In this document: positions 16,321-24,507 of the stretch, piece by piece | Position numbering within the stretch: position 1 is the first letter of the stretch | Layout of the letters: each line of letters starts with the position of its first letter | NCBI GenBank assembly: GCA_023426365.1 | Contig: JAFAAW010000040.1 | Span: 9,900 to 73,899 of the forward strand | DNA: 64,000 nucleotides | Reading direction: 5' to 3' | From: Pseudomonadota bacterium | GTDB taxonomy: Bacteria > Pseudomonadota > Alphaproteobacteria > Rhodospirillales > Magnetospirillaceae | Made by a program: the position numbers and the translations under genes | The notes under the pieces: generated by a model | Told to the model about the DNA's origin: nothing | Seen by the model: the letters and a program-made list of their open reading frames with translations, nothing else | The model's database searches: none

Positions 16321-16764
16321 ATGAGCAGCAGCGGCGCGATCGTCATTCTGATGGCCGATGACGACCCGGCGGATGTCCGCCTGACCCAGAAGGCGCTTGA
16401 GGAATGTCACCTCAAGAACGACTTCCGCCACGTCCAAGACGGCCAGGAATTGCTGGACTACCTGAACCGGCGCGGCCGCTATGCCGATCCGGCGCTGTCG
16501 CCGCGCCCCGGCCTGATCCTGCTGGACCTGAACATGCCGGGCATGGACGGCCGCACCGCCCTGGCCCATCTGAAGGCCGACCCCGACCTGCGGCGCATTC
16601 CGGTGGTCATCCTGACCACCTCGAAGGCGGAGGAGGACGTCGCCCGCTCCTACGATCTGGGCGCCAATTCCTTTGTCAGCAAGCCGGTGACCTTCGACGG
16701 GCTGGTGGAGGTGGTGCGCACGCTCGACACCTACTGGTTCCAGCTTGTCGCCCTGCCGCACTGA
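16321..16764 (+). CDS. Single-domain response regulator (CheY-like)
   Basis: A 147-residue stand-alone receiver of the type that follows bacteriophytochrome-like kinases (Rcp1-type). The acidic pocket is at D13-D15, the phosphoacceptor is D69 (LLDLNMPGMDG), then T100 (VILTTSK) and K121 (FVSKPV). There is no output domain, so it must act through a partner kinase, phosphotransferase or target protein. It is monocistronic and convergent with the solute-binding protein gene. A PDC-PAS kinase without its own receiver lies far away at 59222. Confidence 0.95.
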   Translation: MSSSGAIVILMADDDPADVRLTQKALEECHLKNDFRHVQDGQELLDYLNRRGRYADPALSPRPGLILLDLNMPGMDGRTALAHLKADPDLRRIPVVILTTSKAEEDVARSYDLGANSFVSKPVTFDGLVEVVRTLDTYWFQLVALPH

Positions 16765-16852
16765 ACCCGAAGCCGCGCGGGCCTGAACGCCCTCCCTCCG
16801 CGAGGGGCGCCATAGCCACAATGCGGGGACAGCGCTGCCCGAGCGGCAATAC

Positions 16853-17611
16853 CTAGTGCACGCCCTTCTCTGCGCCGGTGCGCTGCTTGATCGCGTCCAC
16901 CTGGGCCTGGTTGGCGGCCATCCAGGCGTCGAATTCCGCCAGGACCGGCACGTGCTCGACCGTTGACAGGCGATAGGCGTCGCGGGAATGGGGCAGGCTG
17001 GGATCGAACACCAGTGCGCCCGGGGTCTTCAGCTCGCGATCCAGGATGTCGTTGACCACCGCCACCGAGGCATAGGCGCCGTCCAGGCGCCCCACCGCCA
17101 CCTGACGCAGCAGCAGGTCCATGCGGGGGTTTTCCTTCACCACCACCTTGCCGCCGCGCAGCACGTCCAGCCACGCGAACGGCGTGAAGCCCGACACCGT
17201 GCCCAGGGTCCGGATGCTGGACTGGCCCTTGCCCGCGTTCTCGGGCCGGACCAGGACGCCGTCCACATAGGCGATCACCGGGCGGGAATAGACGATCTGG
17301 TGCCCCTGCTTCAAATCGACCGCCCAGTTGGGGTGATCGGGGAACTTGAGATCGATGCCGCCCGACAGCAACTCGGCGTACAGGCGCTTCACCGGCAAGG
17401 GACGATAGACCAGCGTATAGCCGCGCGCCTGGGCGAAGGCGTCGAAGATTTCGCGGGCGGCGCCCACGTACTCGCCCTTTTGCACCGCATAGGCGGGGAA
17501 ATAGTCGAGTTCCTCGACCCCGACGACCAGTTCGCGCTTTTGCGCATTGGCTGGTCCCGTCATAGCCAGGCACACGGCCATCACGGCCAGCGCCATCCGT
17601 ATCAGCGACAT
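16853..17611 (-). CDS. Periplasmic solute-binding protein, family 3
   Basis: A 252-residue exported protein of the SBP_bac_3 type, with a signal peptide cut near PANA-Q. It has LVVGVEELDYFPAYAV and GYTLVYRPLPVKRLYAELLSG, typical of the first lobe. No permease or ATPase gene is near, so it may feed a distant transporter or act as a sensor. The second of two close ATGs (17611) is preferred because GGGGA is 6 bases upstream; it abuts the first (17617). An AT-rich palindrome lies upstream. Confidence 0.85.
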   Translation of the reverse strand: MSLIRMALAVMAVCLAMTGPANAQKRELVVGVEELDYFPAYAVQKGEYVGAAREIFDAFAQARGYTLVYRPLPVKRLYAELLSGGIDLKFPDHPNWAVDLKQGHQIVYSRPVIAYVDGVLVRPENAGKGQSSIRTLGTVSGFTPFAWLDVLRGGKVVVKENPRMDLLLRQVAVGRLDGAYASVAVVNDILDRELKTPGALVFDPSLPHSRDAYRLSTVEHVPVLAEFDAWMAANQAQVDAIKQRTGAEKGVH

Positions 17612-17686
17612 CCGCATTCCCCGCTTTGCGATGTGCCCATGGTCGCGCGGGCGGAGGATTGATGCAAGCCGCCTGCGTCAATCTGG

Positions 17687-17698
17687 TTTTATATAAAA
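17687..17698. promoter_or_regulatory. AT-rich palindrome upstream of the solute-binding protein gene
   Basis: TTTTATATAAAA is a perfect 12-base palindrome inside a 20-base AT stretch, unusual in this GC-rich sequence. It is 76-87 bases upstream of the minus-strand start at 17611, and likely part of its promoter. Confidence 0.4.
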
Positions 17699-17704
17699 TT
17701 TTAT

Positions 17705-18289
17705 CTAATTGCACCCTATCCGTTTGATCGATCCGGGCTGCAGGCGGAACACCGCATCCTGCGGCGAATCGCCCTGCAACGCCTGGTTCGGGTCCATGCC
17801 CAGATGCAGCCCGCGCAGCACCCGGCCGGCCACGCCGTGGCTGACCACCACCAGCTTTTCGCCCGCCGCCCGCTCGGACAGCCACGCCCCCAGGCGTTCG
17901 GCGAAATGGCCGTAGCTTTCGCCGCCCGGGCAGCGGAAGAACCACGAATTGATGCCCGACCCCGACAGGTCGTCGGGCGACATCTCAGCCTTGAGGCGGC
18001 CCGACCAATGGCCGGTGGAAATCTCCTTGAGGCGCTGGTCCAGCTCGATCGAGGCGAAGTCCAGGCCGGCCACCTCGGACAGGATGGCGGCGGTCTGCAC
18101 GCAGCGCGGCAGCGGGCTGGAGATCAGGCGCCAGCCGGCGCCGTCGCCCACCATGCCCCTGATGGTGCGGCCATAGGCCTGGGCCTGCGCGATGCCCTTG
18201 AGCGTCAGCGGCGAATCGCCATGACCCTGGATGCGCTTCTGGCGGTTCCAGTGGGTCTCGCCGTGGCGGACGAGAAGGATGTCGAACAT
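17705..18289 (-). CDS. Histidine phosphatase family protein
   Basis: A 194-residue cytosolic phosphatase of the phosphoglycerate mutase-like branch. The catalytic RHGE is at residues 8-11 (LVRHGETHWN), with SSPLPRCVQTA, the acid E in LKEISTGHWSG, and the second histidine in VVSHGVAGR. The substrate is not predictable; members act on sugar phosphates, cobalamin intermediates or other small phosphates. The ATG at 18289 is the family start; the frame runs upstream into a palindromic repeat. It follows pheT with a 125-base gap. Confidence 0.92.
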   Translation of the reverse strand: MFDILLVRHGETHWNRQKRIQGHGDSPLTLKGIAQAQAYGRTIRGMVGDGAGWRLISSPLPRCVQTAAILSEVAGLDFASIELDQRLKEISTGHWSGRLKAEMSPDDLSGSGINSWFFRCPGGESYGHFAERLGAWLSERAAGEKLVVVSHGVAGRVLRGLHLGMDPNQALQGDSPQDAVFRLQPGSIKRIGCN

Positions 18290-18329
18290 GGAAGTCTCTC
18301 GCAAACGGAACGGCCTTCCTTCCACCGTC

Positions 18330-18381
18330 ATGCCCGGACTTGATCCGGGCATCCATGGATCGCCGGGTCAGGCCCGGCGAT
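18330..18381. repeat. Twin palindromic repeat (REP-like)
   Basis: Two hairpins side by side: ATGCCCGGA-CTTGA-TCCGGGCAT (18330-18352) and ATCGCCGGG-TCAGG-CCCGGCGAT (18359-18381), each a perfect 9-bp stem with a 5-base loop. The wording matches a palindromic repeat scattered between genes of many alphaproteobacteria, as I recall. It lies between pheT and the phosphatase gene and may protect or end the pheT transcript. Confidence 0.8.
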
Positions 18382-18413
18382 GGCGGGGAAGAAAGGCCGC
18401 CAATACAGAACGT

Positions 18414-20810
18414 TTACGACCGCAAGACGCCGCCGGTGGCCTTGACCACCGCATCCACGATCTTCTTGGCCACCGCCTCGATCTCCTCGTCGGTCAGCGT
18501 CTTCTCGGTCGGCTGAAGGGTGGCGGTGATGGCGATGGACTTCTTGCCCTCGCCCACGTTCGGGCCTTCGTAGAGGTCGAACACGGCGATGTCGCTCACC
18601 AGCGCCTTGTCGGCGTTCTTGGCGGCACGCACCACCTGATCGGCCGACACGGCGGCGTCCAGCACGAAGGCGAAGTCGCGCTCCAGCGGCTGGAACGGCG
18701 ACGATTTCAGCGCCGGCTTGGCCTTGGTCGCCTTGGCCTTTTGCGGCGGCAGGGCTTCCAGGAACAGCTCGAACGCCACCACCGGCCCCTTGACGTCCAG
18801 CGCGGCCAGGGTGGCCGGGTGCACCTCGCCGAAATAGGCCACCGGCTTGTTGCCGAGCTTCAGCGTGCCCGAGCGGCCGGGGTGATACCAGCCGGGACCG
18901 CCCGCCGCCACCTGAAACGAGTCCGGGTTGGCGCCGGCCGCCGCGATGGCCGCCATCAGGTCGGCCTTGGCGTCGAACACGTCCACCGCGCGGGTCTTTT
19001 CCGACCAATGGCGCGGCACGGCGCGGCCGGCGCGGATGCCGGCGGCGACGGCGCGCTGCTGGCCCGGCTCGGGACCGTCGAATTGCGGGCCGATCTCGAA
19101 CAGGCCGACATCGCGGAACCCACGGTCGGCATTGCGGCCGGCGGCGGCGACCAGATTGGGCAGCACGGATGGCCGCATGGCGTCCAGATCCGACGAGATC
19201 GGGTTGGCCAGATGCATCTCGGGCGCCCCGCCGCCAAACAGCTTGGCCTGGGCCGACGGCAGGAACGACCACGTCACCGTTTCCACCAGCCCGCGCGCGG
19301 CCAACTGGCGGCGCACCCACGACGCCCGACGCTGGCCGGGGGTCAGCAGCGGCTTGGGCATGCTGGGGCGCGGCAGCGGCACGGTCGGCAGCAGGTCATA
19401 GCCGTTGATGCGGATGACCTCTTCCACCAGATCGTGCTCGGCGGTGATGTCGCCGCGCCACGACGGCGGCACCACCAGCAGGCCGTCGTCGTGTTCCGAC
19501 ACGGTGCAGCCCAGGCCGCGCAAGATGTCTTCCTGCTTCTGCTTGCTCACCTCGACGCCGCCCAGCTCGGCCACGCGCTCGGGGCGCATGACGATCGAGG
19601 CGCGCCAATCCGGCTCGGCGCCGGCGACGATCAGCTCGGACGCCTCGCCGCCGCACAAATCCAGGATCATGCGGGTGGCGATTTCCGCCGCCGGCACGAT
19701 GAAGGCCGGGTCCACGCCGCGCTCGAAGCGGAAGCGGGCATCCGACAGGATGTCCAGCTTGCGGCCCGTGGTGGCGGTGCGGATGGGATCGAAATAGGCC
19801 ACTTCCAGGAACACGTCGGTGGTGGCCTCGGTGCAGCCGGAATGCTCGCCGCCCATGATGCCGGCGATGGCCTCGGCGCCCGCCTCGTCGGCGATCACCG
19901 TCATCTCGGACGACAGCGTGTATTCCTTGCCGTTCAGCGCCAGCAGCTTTTCGCCGTCACGGGCCAGACGGGCGCGGATGTCGCCCTTGACCAGGGCGGC
20001 GTCGAACACGTGCAGCGGCCGGGCCAGGTCGTAGGTGATGTAGTTGGTGATGTCCACCAGGGCCGAGATGGGACGCAGGCCGATGGCGGTCAGGCGGTCC
20101 TTCAGCCAGTCCGGGCTTTCGCCGTTCTTCACGCTCCGGATCAGGCGGCCGGCGAAATACGGGCAGGCCGAAAGGGTGTCGGGGCTGAATTCCAGCTTGA
20201 CGCCGATCGGGCTCTTGAAGCTGCCCGGCACGGCATCGGCCTTGAGCGGCTTGAGCGTGCCCAGGCCGGAAGCCGCCAGATCGCGCGCCACGCCGCGCAC
20301 GCCCAGGCAGTCGGCGCGGTTGGGGGTGATGCTGATCTCGATCATGGGATCGAAGCTCATCACCTCGACCAGCTTGGCGCCGACCGGCAGCGATGGGTCC
20401 AGTTCGGCAATGCCGTCATGGTCCTCGCCCAGGCTCAGCTCGCGCCACGAGCACATCATGCCCTGGCTTTCCACGCCGCGCACGTTGCCCTTCTTCAGCG
20501 CCTCGCCGGTGACGGGGATGACGGTGCCCGGCTGGGCCAGGATGACCTTGAGTCCGGCGCGCGCGTTGGGGGCGCCGCACACCACCTGGATGACACCGGC
20601 GCCGGTATCCACCTTGCACACGCGCAGGCGGTCGGCGTTGGGGTGCTTGTCGGCCTCCAGCACGTGGGCGACGACGAAGCCGCCCAGACGCGCGGCCGGG
20701 TCCTCGACGCCCTCGACCTCGAGGCCCAGCATGGTCAGGCGCGCCTCGATCTCGGCCAGGCTGGCATCGGTCTCAAGATGCTCCTTGAGCCACGACAGAG
20801 TGAACTTCAT
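18414..20810 (-). CDS. pheT: Phenylalanyl-tRNA synthetase beta chain
   Basis: The 798-residue beta subunit of the tetrameric PheRS, which charges tRNA-Phe and edits mischarged tyrosine. In order: the tRNA-binding domain (about 40-150), the B3/B4 editing domain with B5 (about 210-480), a central catalytic-like core, and a C-terminal FDX-ACB anticodon-binding domain ending in KKIVDAVVKATGGVLRS. It starts MKFTLSWLKEHL and overlaps pheS by 4 bases (ATGA), so it is co-translated. Normal length. Confidence 0.98.
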   Translation of the reverse strand: MKFTLSWLKEHLETDASLAEIEARLTMLGLEVEGVEDPAARLGGFVVAHVLEADKHPNADRLRVCKVDTGAGVIQVVCGAPNARAGLKVILAQPGTVIPVTGEALKKGNVRGVESQGMMCSWRELSLGEDHDGIAELDPSLPVGAKLVEVMSFDPMIEISITPNRADCLGVRGVARDLAASGLGTLKPLKADAVPGSFKSPIGVKLEFSPDTLSACPYFAGRLIRSVKNGESPDWLKDRLTAIGLRPISALVDITNYITYDLARPLHVFDAALVKGDIRARLARDGEKLLALNGKEYTLSSEMTVIADEAGAEAIAGIMGGEHSGCTEATTDVFLEVAYFDPIRTATTGRKLDILSDARFRFERGVDPAFIVPAAEIATRMILDLCGGEASELIVAGAEPDWRASIVMRPERVAELGGVEVSKQKQEDILRGLGCTVSEHDDGLLVVPPSWRGDITAEHDLVEEVIRINGYDLLPTVPLPRPSMPKPLLTPGQRRASWVRRQLAARGLVETVTWSFLPSAQAKLFGGGAPEMHLANPISSDLDAMRPSVLPNLVAAAGRNADRGFRDVGLFEIGPQFDGPEPGQQRAVAAGIRAGRAVPRHWSEKTRAVDVFDAKADLMAAIAAAGANPDSFQVAAGGPGWYHPGRSGTLKLGNKPVAYFGEVHPATLAALDVKGPVVAFELFLEALPPQKAKATKAKPALKSSPFQPLERDFAFVLDAAVSADQVVRAAKNADKALVSDIAVFDLYEGPNVGEGKKSIAITATLQPTEKTLTDEEIEAVAKKIVDAVVKATGGVLRS

Positions 20811-21883
20811 CGGGTCAGCCCTCCGGACAGGGTCGGCACGTCAAGCGGCACGAAGCCGTAATGCTTGAGCCAGCGCAGATCGGAATCGAAGAAGGTGCGC
20901 AGATCGGGGATGCCGTATTTCAGCATGGCCATGCGCTCGACGCCCATGCCGAAGGCGAAGCCCTGGTACTCGTCGGGGTCCAGGCCGCAGGCGCGCAGCA
21001 CGTTGGGATGCACCATGCCCGAGCCGCCGATCTCCAGCCAGCCCGAGCCCTTGCCGATGCGCAGCTCGCCGCCCTCGCGCGAGCAGCCGATATCCACCTC
21101 GGCCGAGGGTTCGGTGAACGGGAAGAAGCTGGGGCGGAAGCGCACCGGCACCTCGTCCACCTCGAAGAAGGTGGTGACGAATTCCATCAGGCAGCCCTTG
21201 AGGTGGCCCATATGGGTGGTCTTGTCGATGACCAGACCCTCGATCTGATGGAACATGGGCGTGTGCGTCATGTCCGAGTCGCAGCGATAGGTGCGCCCCG
21301 GGGCGATGATGCGGATTGGCGGCTTGTTGGCCAGCATGGTGCGGATCTGCACCGGGCTGGTGTGGGTGCGCAGCAGGTGGCGCGAGCCGTCGGCCTTCTC
21401 GCCGAAATAGAAGGTGTCGTGCATCTGCCGGGCCGGGTGTTCGGCCGGGATGTTCAGCGCGGTGAAGTTATGGAAGTCGTCCTCGATGTCGGGACCTTCC
21501 GCCACCTCGAAGCCCATCTGGGCGAAGATGGCGGTCATCTCGTCCATCACCTGGGAAATGGGGTGGATCCGGCCCTGGGACTCGGGGCGCACCGGCAGCG
21601 TGACGTCCACGCGCTCGCGCGCCAGCTTGGCCTCCAGCGCCTGCGCCTCCAGCCCGGCCTTGGCCGCGGCGATGGCGTCGGCCACCTGATCCTTGACGGC
21701 GTTGAGCTGGGCGCCCGCCGCCTTGCGTTCGTCCGGGCTCATCTTGCCCAAGGACGCCATCAGGGCGGAGACGCTGCCCTTCTTGCCCAGTGTCGCCACG
21801 CGGGCGGCTTCCAGGGCCTCCAGGCTGGCGGCGCCGGCCACCAGCGCCAGGGCCTCGGCGCGGATCTTATCGAGTTCGTCCAT
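20807..21883 (-). CDS. pheS: Phenylalanyl-tRNA synthetase alpha chain
   Basis: The 358-residue catalytic subunit of PheRS. There is an N-terminal coiled coil (about 1-85), then the class II core with GRIHPISQVMDEM, motif 2 (LLRTHTSPVQIRTM and the RTYRCDSDMTHTPMFHQIEG region) and motif 3 (GFAFGMGVERMAML). The start is MDELDKIRAEAL at 21883. A GC-rich hairpin stands 26 bases upstream of the start, after rplT. Confidence 0.98.
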   Translation of the reverse strand: MDELDKIRAEALALVAGAASLEALEAARVATLGKKGSVSALMASLGKMSPDERKAAGAQLNAVKDQVADAIAAAKAGLEAQALEAKLARERVDVTLPVRPESQGRIHPISQVMDEMTAIFAQMGFEVAEGPDIEDDFHNFTALNIPAEHPARQMHDTFYFGEKADGSRHLLRTHTSPVQIRTMLANKPPIRIIAPGRTYRCDSDMTHTPMFHQIEGLVIDKTTHMGHLKGCLMEFVTTFFEVDEVPVRFRPSFFPFTEPSAEVDIGCSREGGELRIGKGSGWLEIGGSGMVHPNVLRACGLDPDEYQGFAFGMGVERMAMLKYGIPDLRTFFDSDLRWLKHYGFVPLDVPTLSGGLTR

Positions 21884-21908
21884 CGACTTTCCCCATATGG
21901 ACGCGAAA

Positions 21909-21935
21909 AGGGGCCGCCCTCAACGGGCGACCCCT
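21909..21935 (-). terminator. Hairpin between rplT and pheS, terminator or attenuator
   Basis: An 11-base stem (21909-21919 with 21925-21935, one mismatch) with a 5-base loop. On the minus strand the stem ends CCCC and is followed by TTTTCG. It lies in the 93-base rplT-pheS gap and could end the ribosomal-protein message or regulate pheST; the T-run is short. Confidence 0.55.
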
Positions 21936-21976
21936 CCGCGTAATTTCCCTCTCCCCTTGCGGGGATCGGACAAGCC

Positions 21977-22333
21977 TTACTGGAGGGCCGCCTGGGCCTT
22001 CTCAACCAGCGACTTGAAGGCTTCCGGCTCGCGGGCGGCGATGTCCGCCAGGACCTTGCGGTCGAGCGCGATGCCAGCCTTCTTCAGGCCGTCCATAAAT
22101 CGGGAATAGGGCACGCCGTACTGGCGGGTGCCGGCGTTGATGCGCTGGATCCAGAGCGCGCGGAAATTGCGCTTCTTGGCGCGACGGTCACGATAGGCGT
22201 AACGCAGCGCCTTCTCGACCTTCTCGATCGCAACGCGGAAGCACGAATTGGCACGGCCGCGATAGCCCTTGGCCAGCTTCAGGATCTTCTTGTGACGGGC
22301 GTGCGCAATCACGCCCCGCTTGACGCGCGCCAT
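21977..22333 (-). CDS. rplT: Large subunit ribosomal protein L20
   Basis: The 118-residue L20, an early 23S rRNA-binding protein needed for 50S assembly. It begins MARVKRGVIAHARHKKILK, has the basic N-terminal arm and the FRALWIQRINAGTRQYG core. Its start codon overlaps the rpmI stop by one base (TAATG). In many bacteria L20 represses its own rpmI-rplT message; infC, the usual first gene of that operon, is not here. Confidence 0.99.
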   Translation of the reverse strand: MARVKRGVIAHARHKKILKLAKGYRGRANSCFRVAIEKVEKALRYAYRDRRAKKRNFRALWIQRINAGTRQYGVPYSRFMDGLKKAGIALDRKVLADIAAREPEAFKSLVEKAQAALQ

Positions 22334-22539
22334 TACTTAGCTCCGTTCGGCAGGTAGTATTGCTTGACCTTCTCACCATCAGCCTTGAACAGGATGAAGG
22401 TGCCGCGAGCCTGGCGCTTCATGTCCTGGGGCTTCGCGGAGAGGCAGTGGCGCTTGTTGGCCACGTTGCCTTTGACCTTGCCGGAGGCGGTGAGCTTAAA
22501 CCGCTTCTTGGCGGCGCTCTTGGTCTTCATCTTGGGCAT
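22333..22539 (-). CDS. rpmI: Large subunit ribosomal protein L35
   Basis: The 68-residue L35, starting MPKMKTKSAAKKRFKLTASG, highly basic and of usual length, with HCLSAKPQDMKRQARGT in the middle. It is the first gene of the rpmI-rplT-pheS-pheT run. The divergent EAL gene starts 213 bases away, so the promoter lies in 22540-22752. The infC gene that usually precedes it is absent from this window. Confidence 0.98.
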   Translation of the reverse strand: MPKMKTKSAAKKRFKLTASGKVKGNVANKRHCLSAKPQDMKRQARGTFILFKADGEKVKQYYLPNGAK

Positions 22540-22752
22540 TTTCGCTTGTCCTTACGGTGCGAGTGAGCGATTCAGGCGCGACAAGGCATGCCACCGGCCT
22601 ATGCCGCGCGAGGAAGGGACGCTTATAGCGATTCGCCCCACCCATTGCAAGCACCCCCGCATGGGCGCGCCGTCACCTGCCGTCACTGGCGTTCCCTGTG
22701 CGCCCGTGCGATAGTTCCCGCCGGGGTTCGCAGGGGGGATTCAAATAAGGGA

Positions 22753-24450
22753 ATGAACGCCGCAGGCGACATCAACCGATCGCGCGATCTTTACGTGGCC
22801 TTCGCCTTTGCCGCCGCCGACCTGCTGGTCGAGGTGGAGGAGGACGGCCGCATCGGCTTCGCCGTCGGCGCCGCCATGGCGCTGGCCGGCAAGCCGGCCC
22901 GCCTGCTTGCCGGGGTGCCGCTGGCCGAGCTGTTCATCGCCGAGGACACCGAACGCGTGGTGCGCGCGCTCAGCCGCATGGATCGCGGCGACCGTGTGCG
23001 CCACCTGCTGCTGCACACCCCGCCCAACGGCAACGGCCATCCGGCCAAGCCGGTGGCGGTGTCGGGCTATCGCCACCCGCAGCGCCCGGGCGCCCGCCTG
23101 CTGGCGCTGACCCATGCCGCCGCGCTGGACGTGCCGGCCGAGGCGCACGATCCCATTTCCGGCCTGCTGGACAAGGACAATTTCACCGACCTGGCCCGGC
23201 GCATGCTGAGCGAATCCTCGGCGGTGGAGCCGGACGCGGCCTACCAGTTGACCATGCTGGAAGTGCCCCAGGTGGAGAAGGTGCGCGCCCAGGCCGGCCC
23301 GCTGGCCGCCGACGAGTTCATGGCCGAGCTGGGCGACCGCCTGCGCGCCTGCTCGGTGGGCGGCGACGCGGCCGGCGAACTGGGCGAAAACAAATACGGC
23401 CTGATCCACGCCCCCAGCGTCACCACCGACGCCATCGAAAACACCATCAGCGAATTGCTGCACGCCTTTCTGCCGCCGCCGCCCCATCAGGCGGTGCAAA
23501 GCGCCTCCATGGCGCTGGACGGCGCGGGCATCTCGTCCGAAGAGGCGGCCAACGCGCTGATCTACAGCCTGAACGCCTTTTCCCATTCCGGCACCATGAC
23601 GCTGGACGGGCTGGCCAGCGACCTGCGCCCGCGCCTGTCGGAAACGGTGGCGCAGATGCGCGAGATCAAGACGGTGATCGACACCGGCGGATTCGAGCTG
23701 GTGTTCCAGCCGGTGGTCGATCTGTGGACCGGCGTCGTCCACCATTTCGAATGCCTGGTGCGCTTTCCCGGCCGCGACTCGCCGTTCGAAACCGTCACCT
23801 TCGCCGAGAATGTGGGCATGGTCGGCGGCCTGGACCTGGCCATCCTGCGCCGCGCCGTCGAGTTCATGCGCTCGCCCATGGGCAAGCACGAGGCGCTGCG
23901 CTTCGCCGTCAACCTGTCGGGGCGATCGCTGTCGCACATCGCCACCGCCCGCCAGTTGCTGGAGATCGTGCGCGACGCCAGCGACCTGCGCGGACGGCTC
24001 TTGTTCGAGCTGACCGAATCGGCCGAGGTCGAGGACCTGCCGGCGGTCAACGGGGTGTTGCAGATGCTGCGCCGGCAGGGTTTCCCGGTCTGCCTGGACG
24101 ATTTCGGCGCGGGCGCCGCCGCCTTCCACTATCTGCGCGCGCTCCAGGTCGATCACGTCAAGATCGACGGGTCCTACATCCGCGAGATTTCGTCGAACGG
24201 CGAAAGCACGCCCTTCCTGCGCGCCATCGCCGGACTGTGCCGCGACCTCAAGGTGGGCACCATCGCGGAATTCGTGGAAAACAGCGAAACCACCAACCTG
24301 CTCAAGCTGCTCAAGGTGCGCTTCGGCCAGGGCTATCATTTCGGCAAGCCCATCAATCCCCGCCCGGCGGCCGATGCCGCCCTGCGCGGCTGGGCGGTCG
24401 ACAACATGGAATGGCAGAACGGCCTGCTGGTGTGCCGCTCGGCGCTGTAG
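22753..24450 (+). CDS. EAL-domain cyclic-di-GMP phosphodiesterase with decayed GGDEF-like region
   Basis: A 565-residue cytosolic protein. The C-terminal EAL domain (about 310-545) hydrolyses cyclic-di-GMP. The signature EAL reads ECL (E333), but the other residues are kept: N387, E419, D449/D450 (CLDDFGAG), K470 (VKIDGSYI), E506 and Q526. The N-terminal part (1-120) looks PAS-like, and residues 135-290 resemble a GGDEF domain in which the signature is lost (LGENKYGL), so no cyclase activity is expected. The ATG at 22753 follows AAGGGA. It is divergent from rpmI. Confidence 0.9.
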   Translation: MNAAGDINRSRDLYVAFAFAAADLLVEVEEDGRIGFAVGAAMALAGKPARLLAGVPLAELFIAEDTERVVRALSRMDRGDRVRHLLLHTPPNGNGHPAKPVAVSGYRHPQRPGARLLALTHAAALDVPAEAHDPISGLLDKDNFTDLARRMLSESSAVEPDAAYQLTMLEVPQVEKVRAQAGPLAADEFMAELGDRLRACSVGGDAAGELGENKYGLIHAPSVTTDAIENTISELLHAFLPPPPHQAVQSASMALDGAGISSEEAANALIYSLNAFSHSGTMTLDGLASDLRPRLSETVAQMREIKTVIDTGGFELVFQPVVDLWTGVVHHFECLVRFPGRDSPFETVTFAENVGMVGGLDLAILRRAVEFMRSPMGKHEALRFAVNLSGRSLSHIATARQLLEIVRDASDLRGRLLFELTESAEVEDLPAVNGVLQMLRRQGFPVCLDDFGAGAAAFHYLRALQVDHVKIDGSYIREISSNGESTPFLRAIAGLCRDLKVGTIAEFVENSETTNLLKLLKVRFGQGYHFGKPINPRPAADAALRGWAVDNMEWQNGLLVCRSAL

Positions 24451-24507
24451 GCCGGGCGGCCATGCCCACCCTGGCACAACGGCGCCGTTTCCGTTAAAGG
24501 TGGCGCC

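Noticed and set aside
24478..24489. Palindrome AACGGCGCCGTT between the EAL gene and ubiA
   Set aside because: Twelve bases made largely of the common GGCGCC word; at this GC content such palindromes are frequent and there is no other support for an operator.
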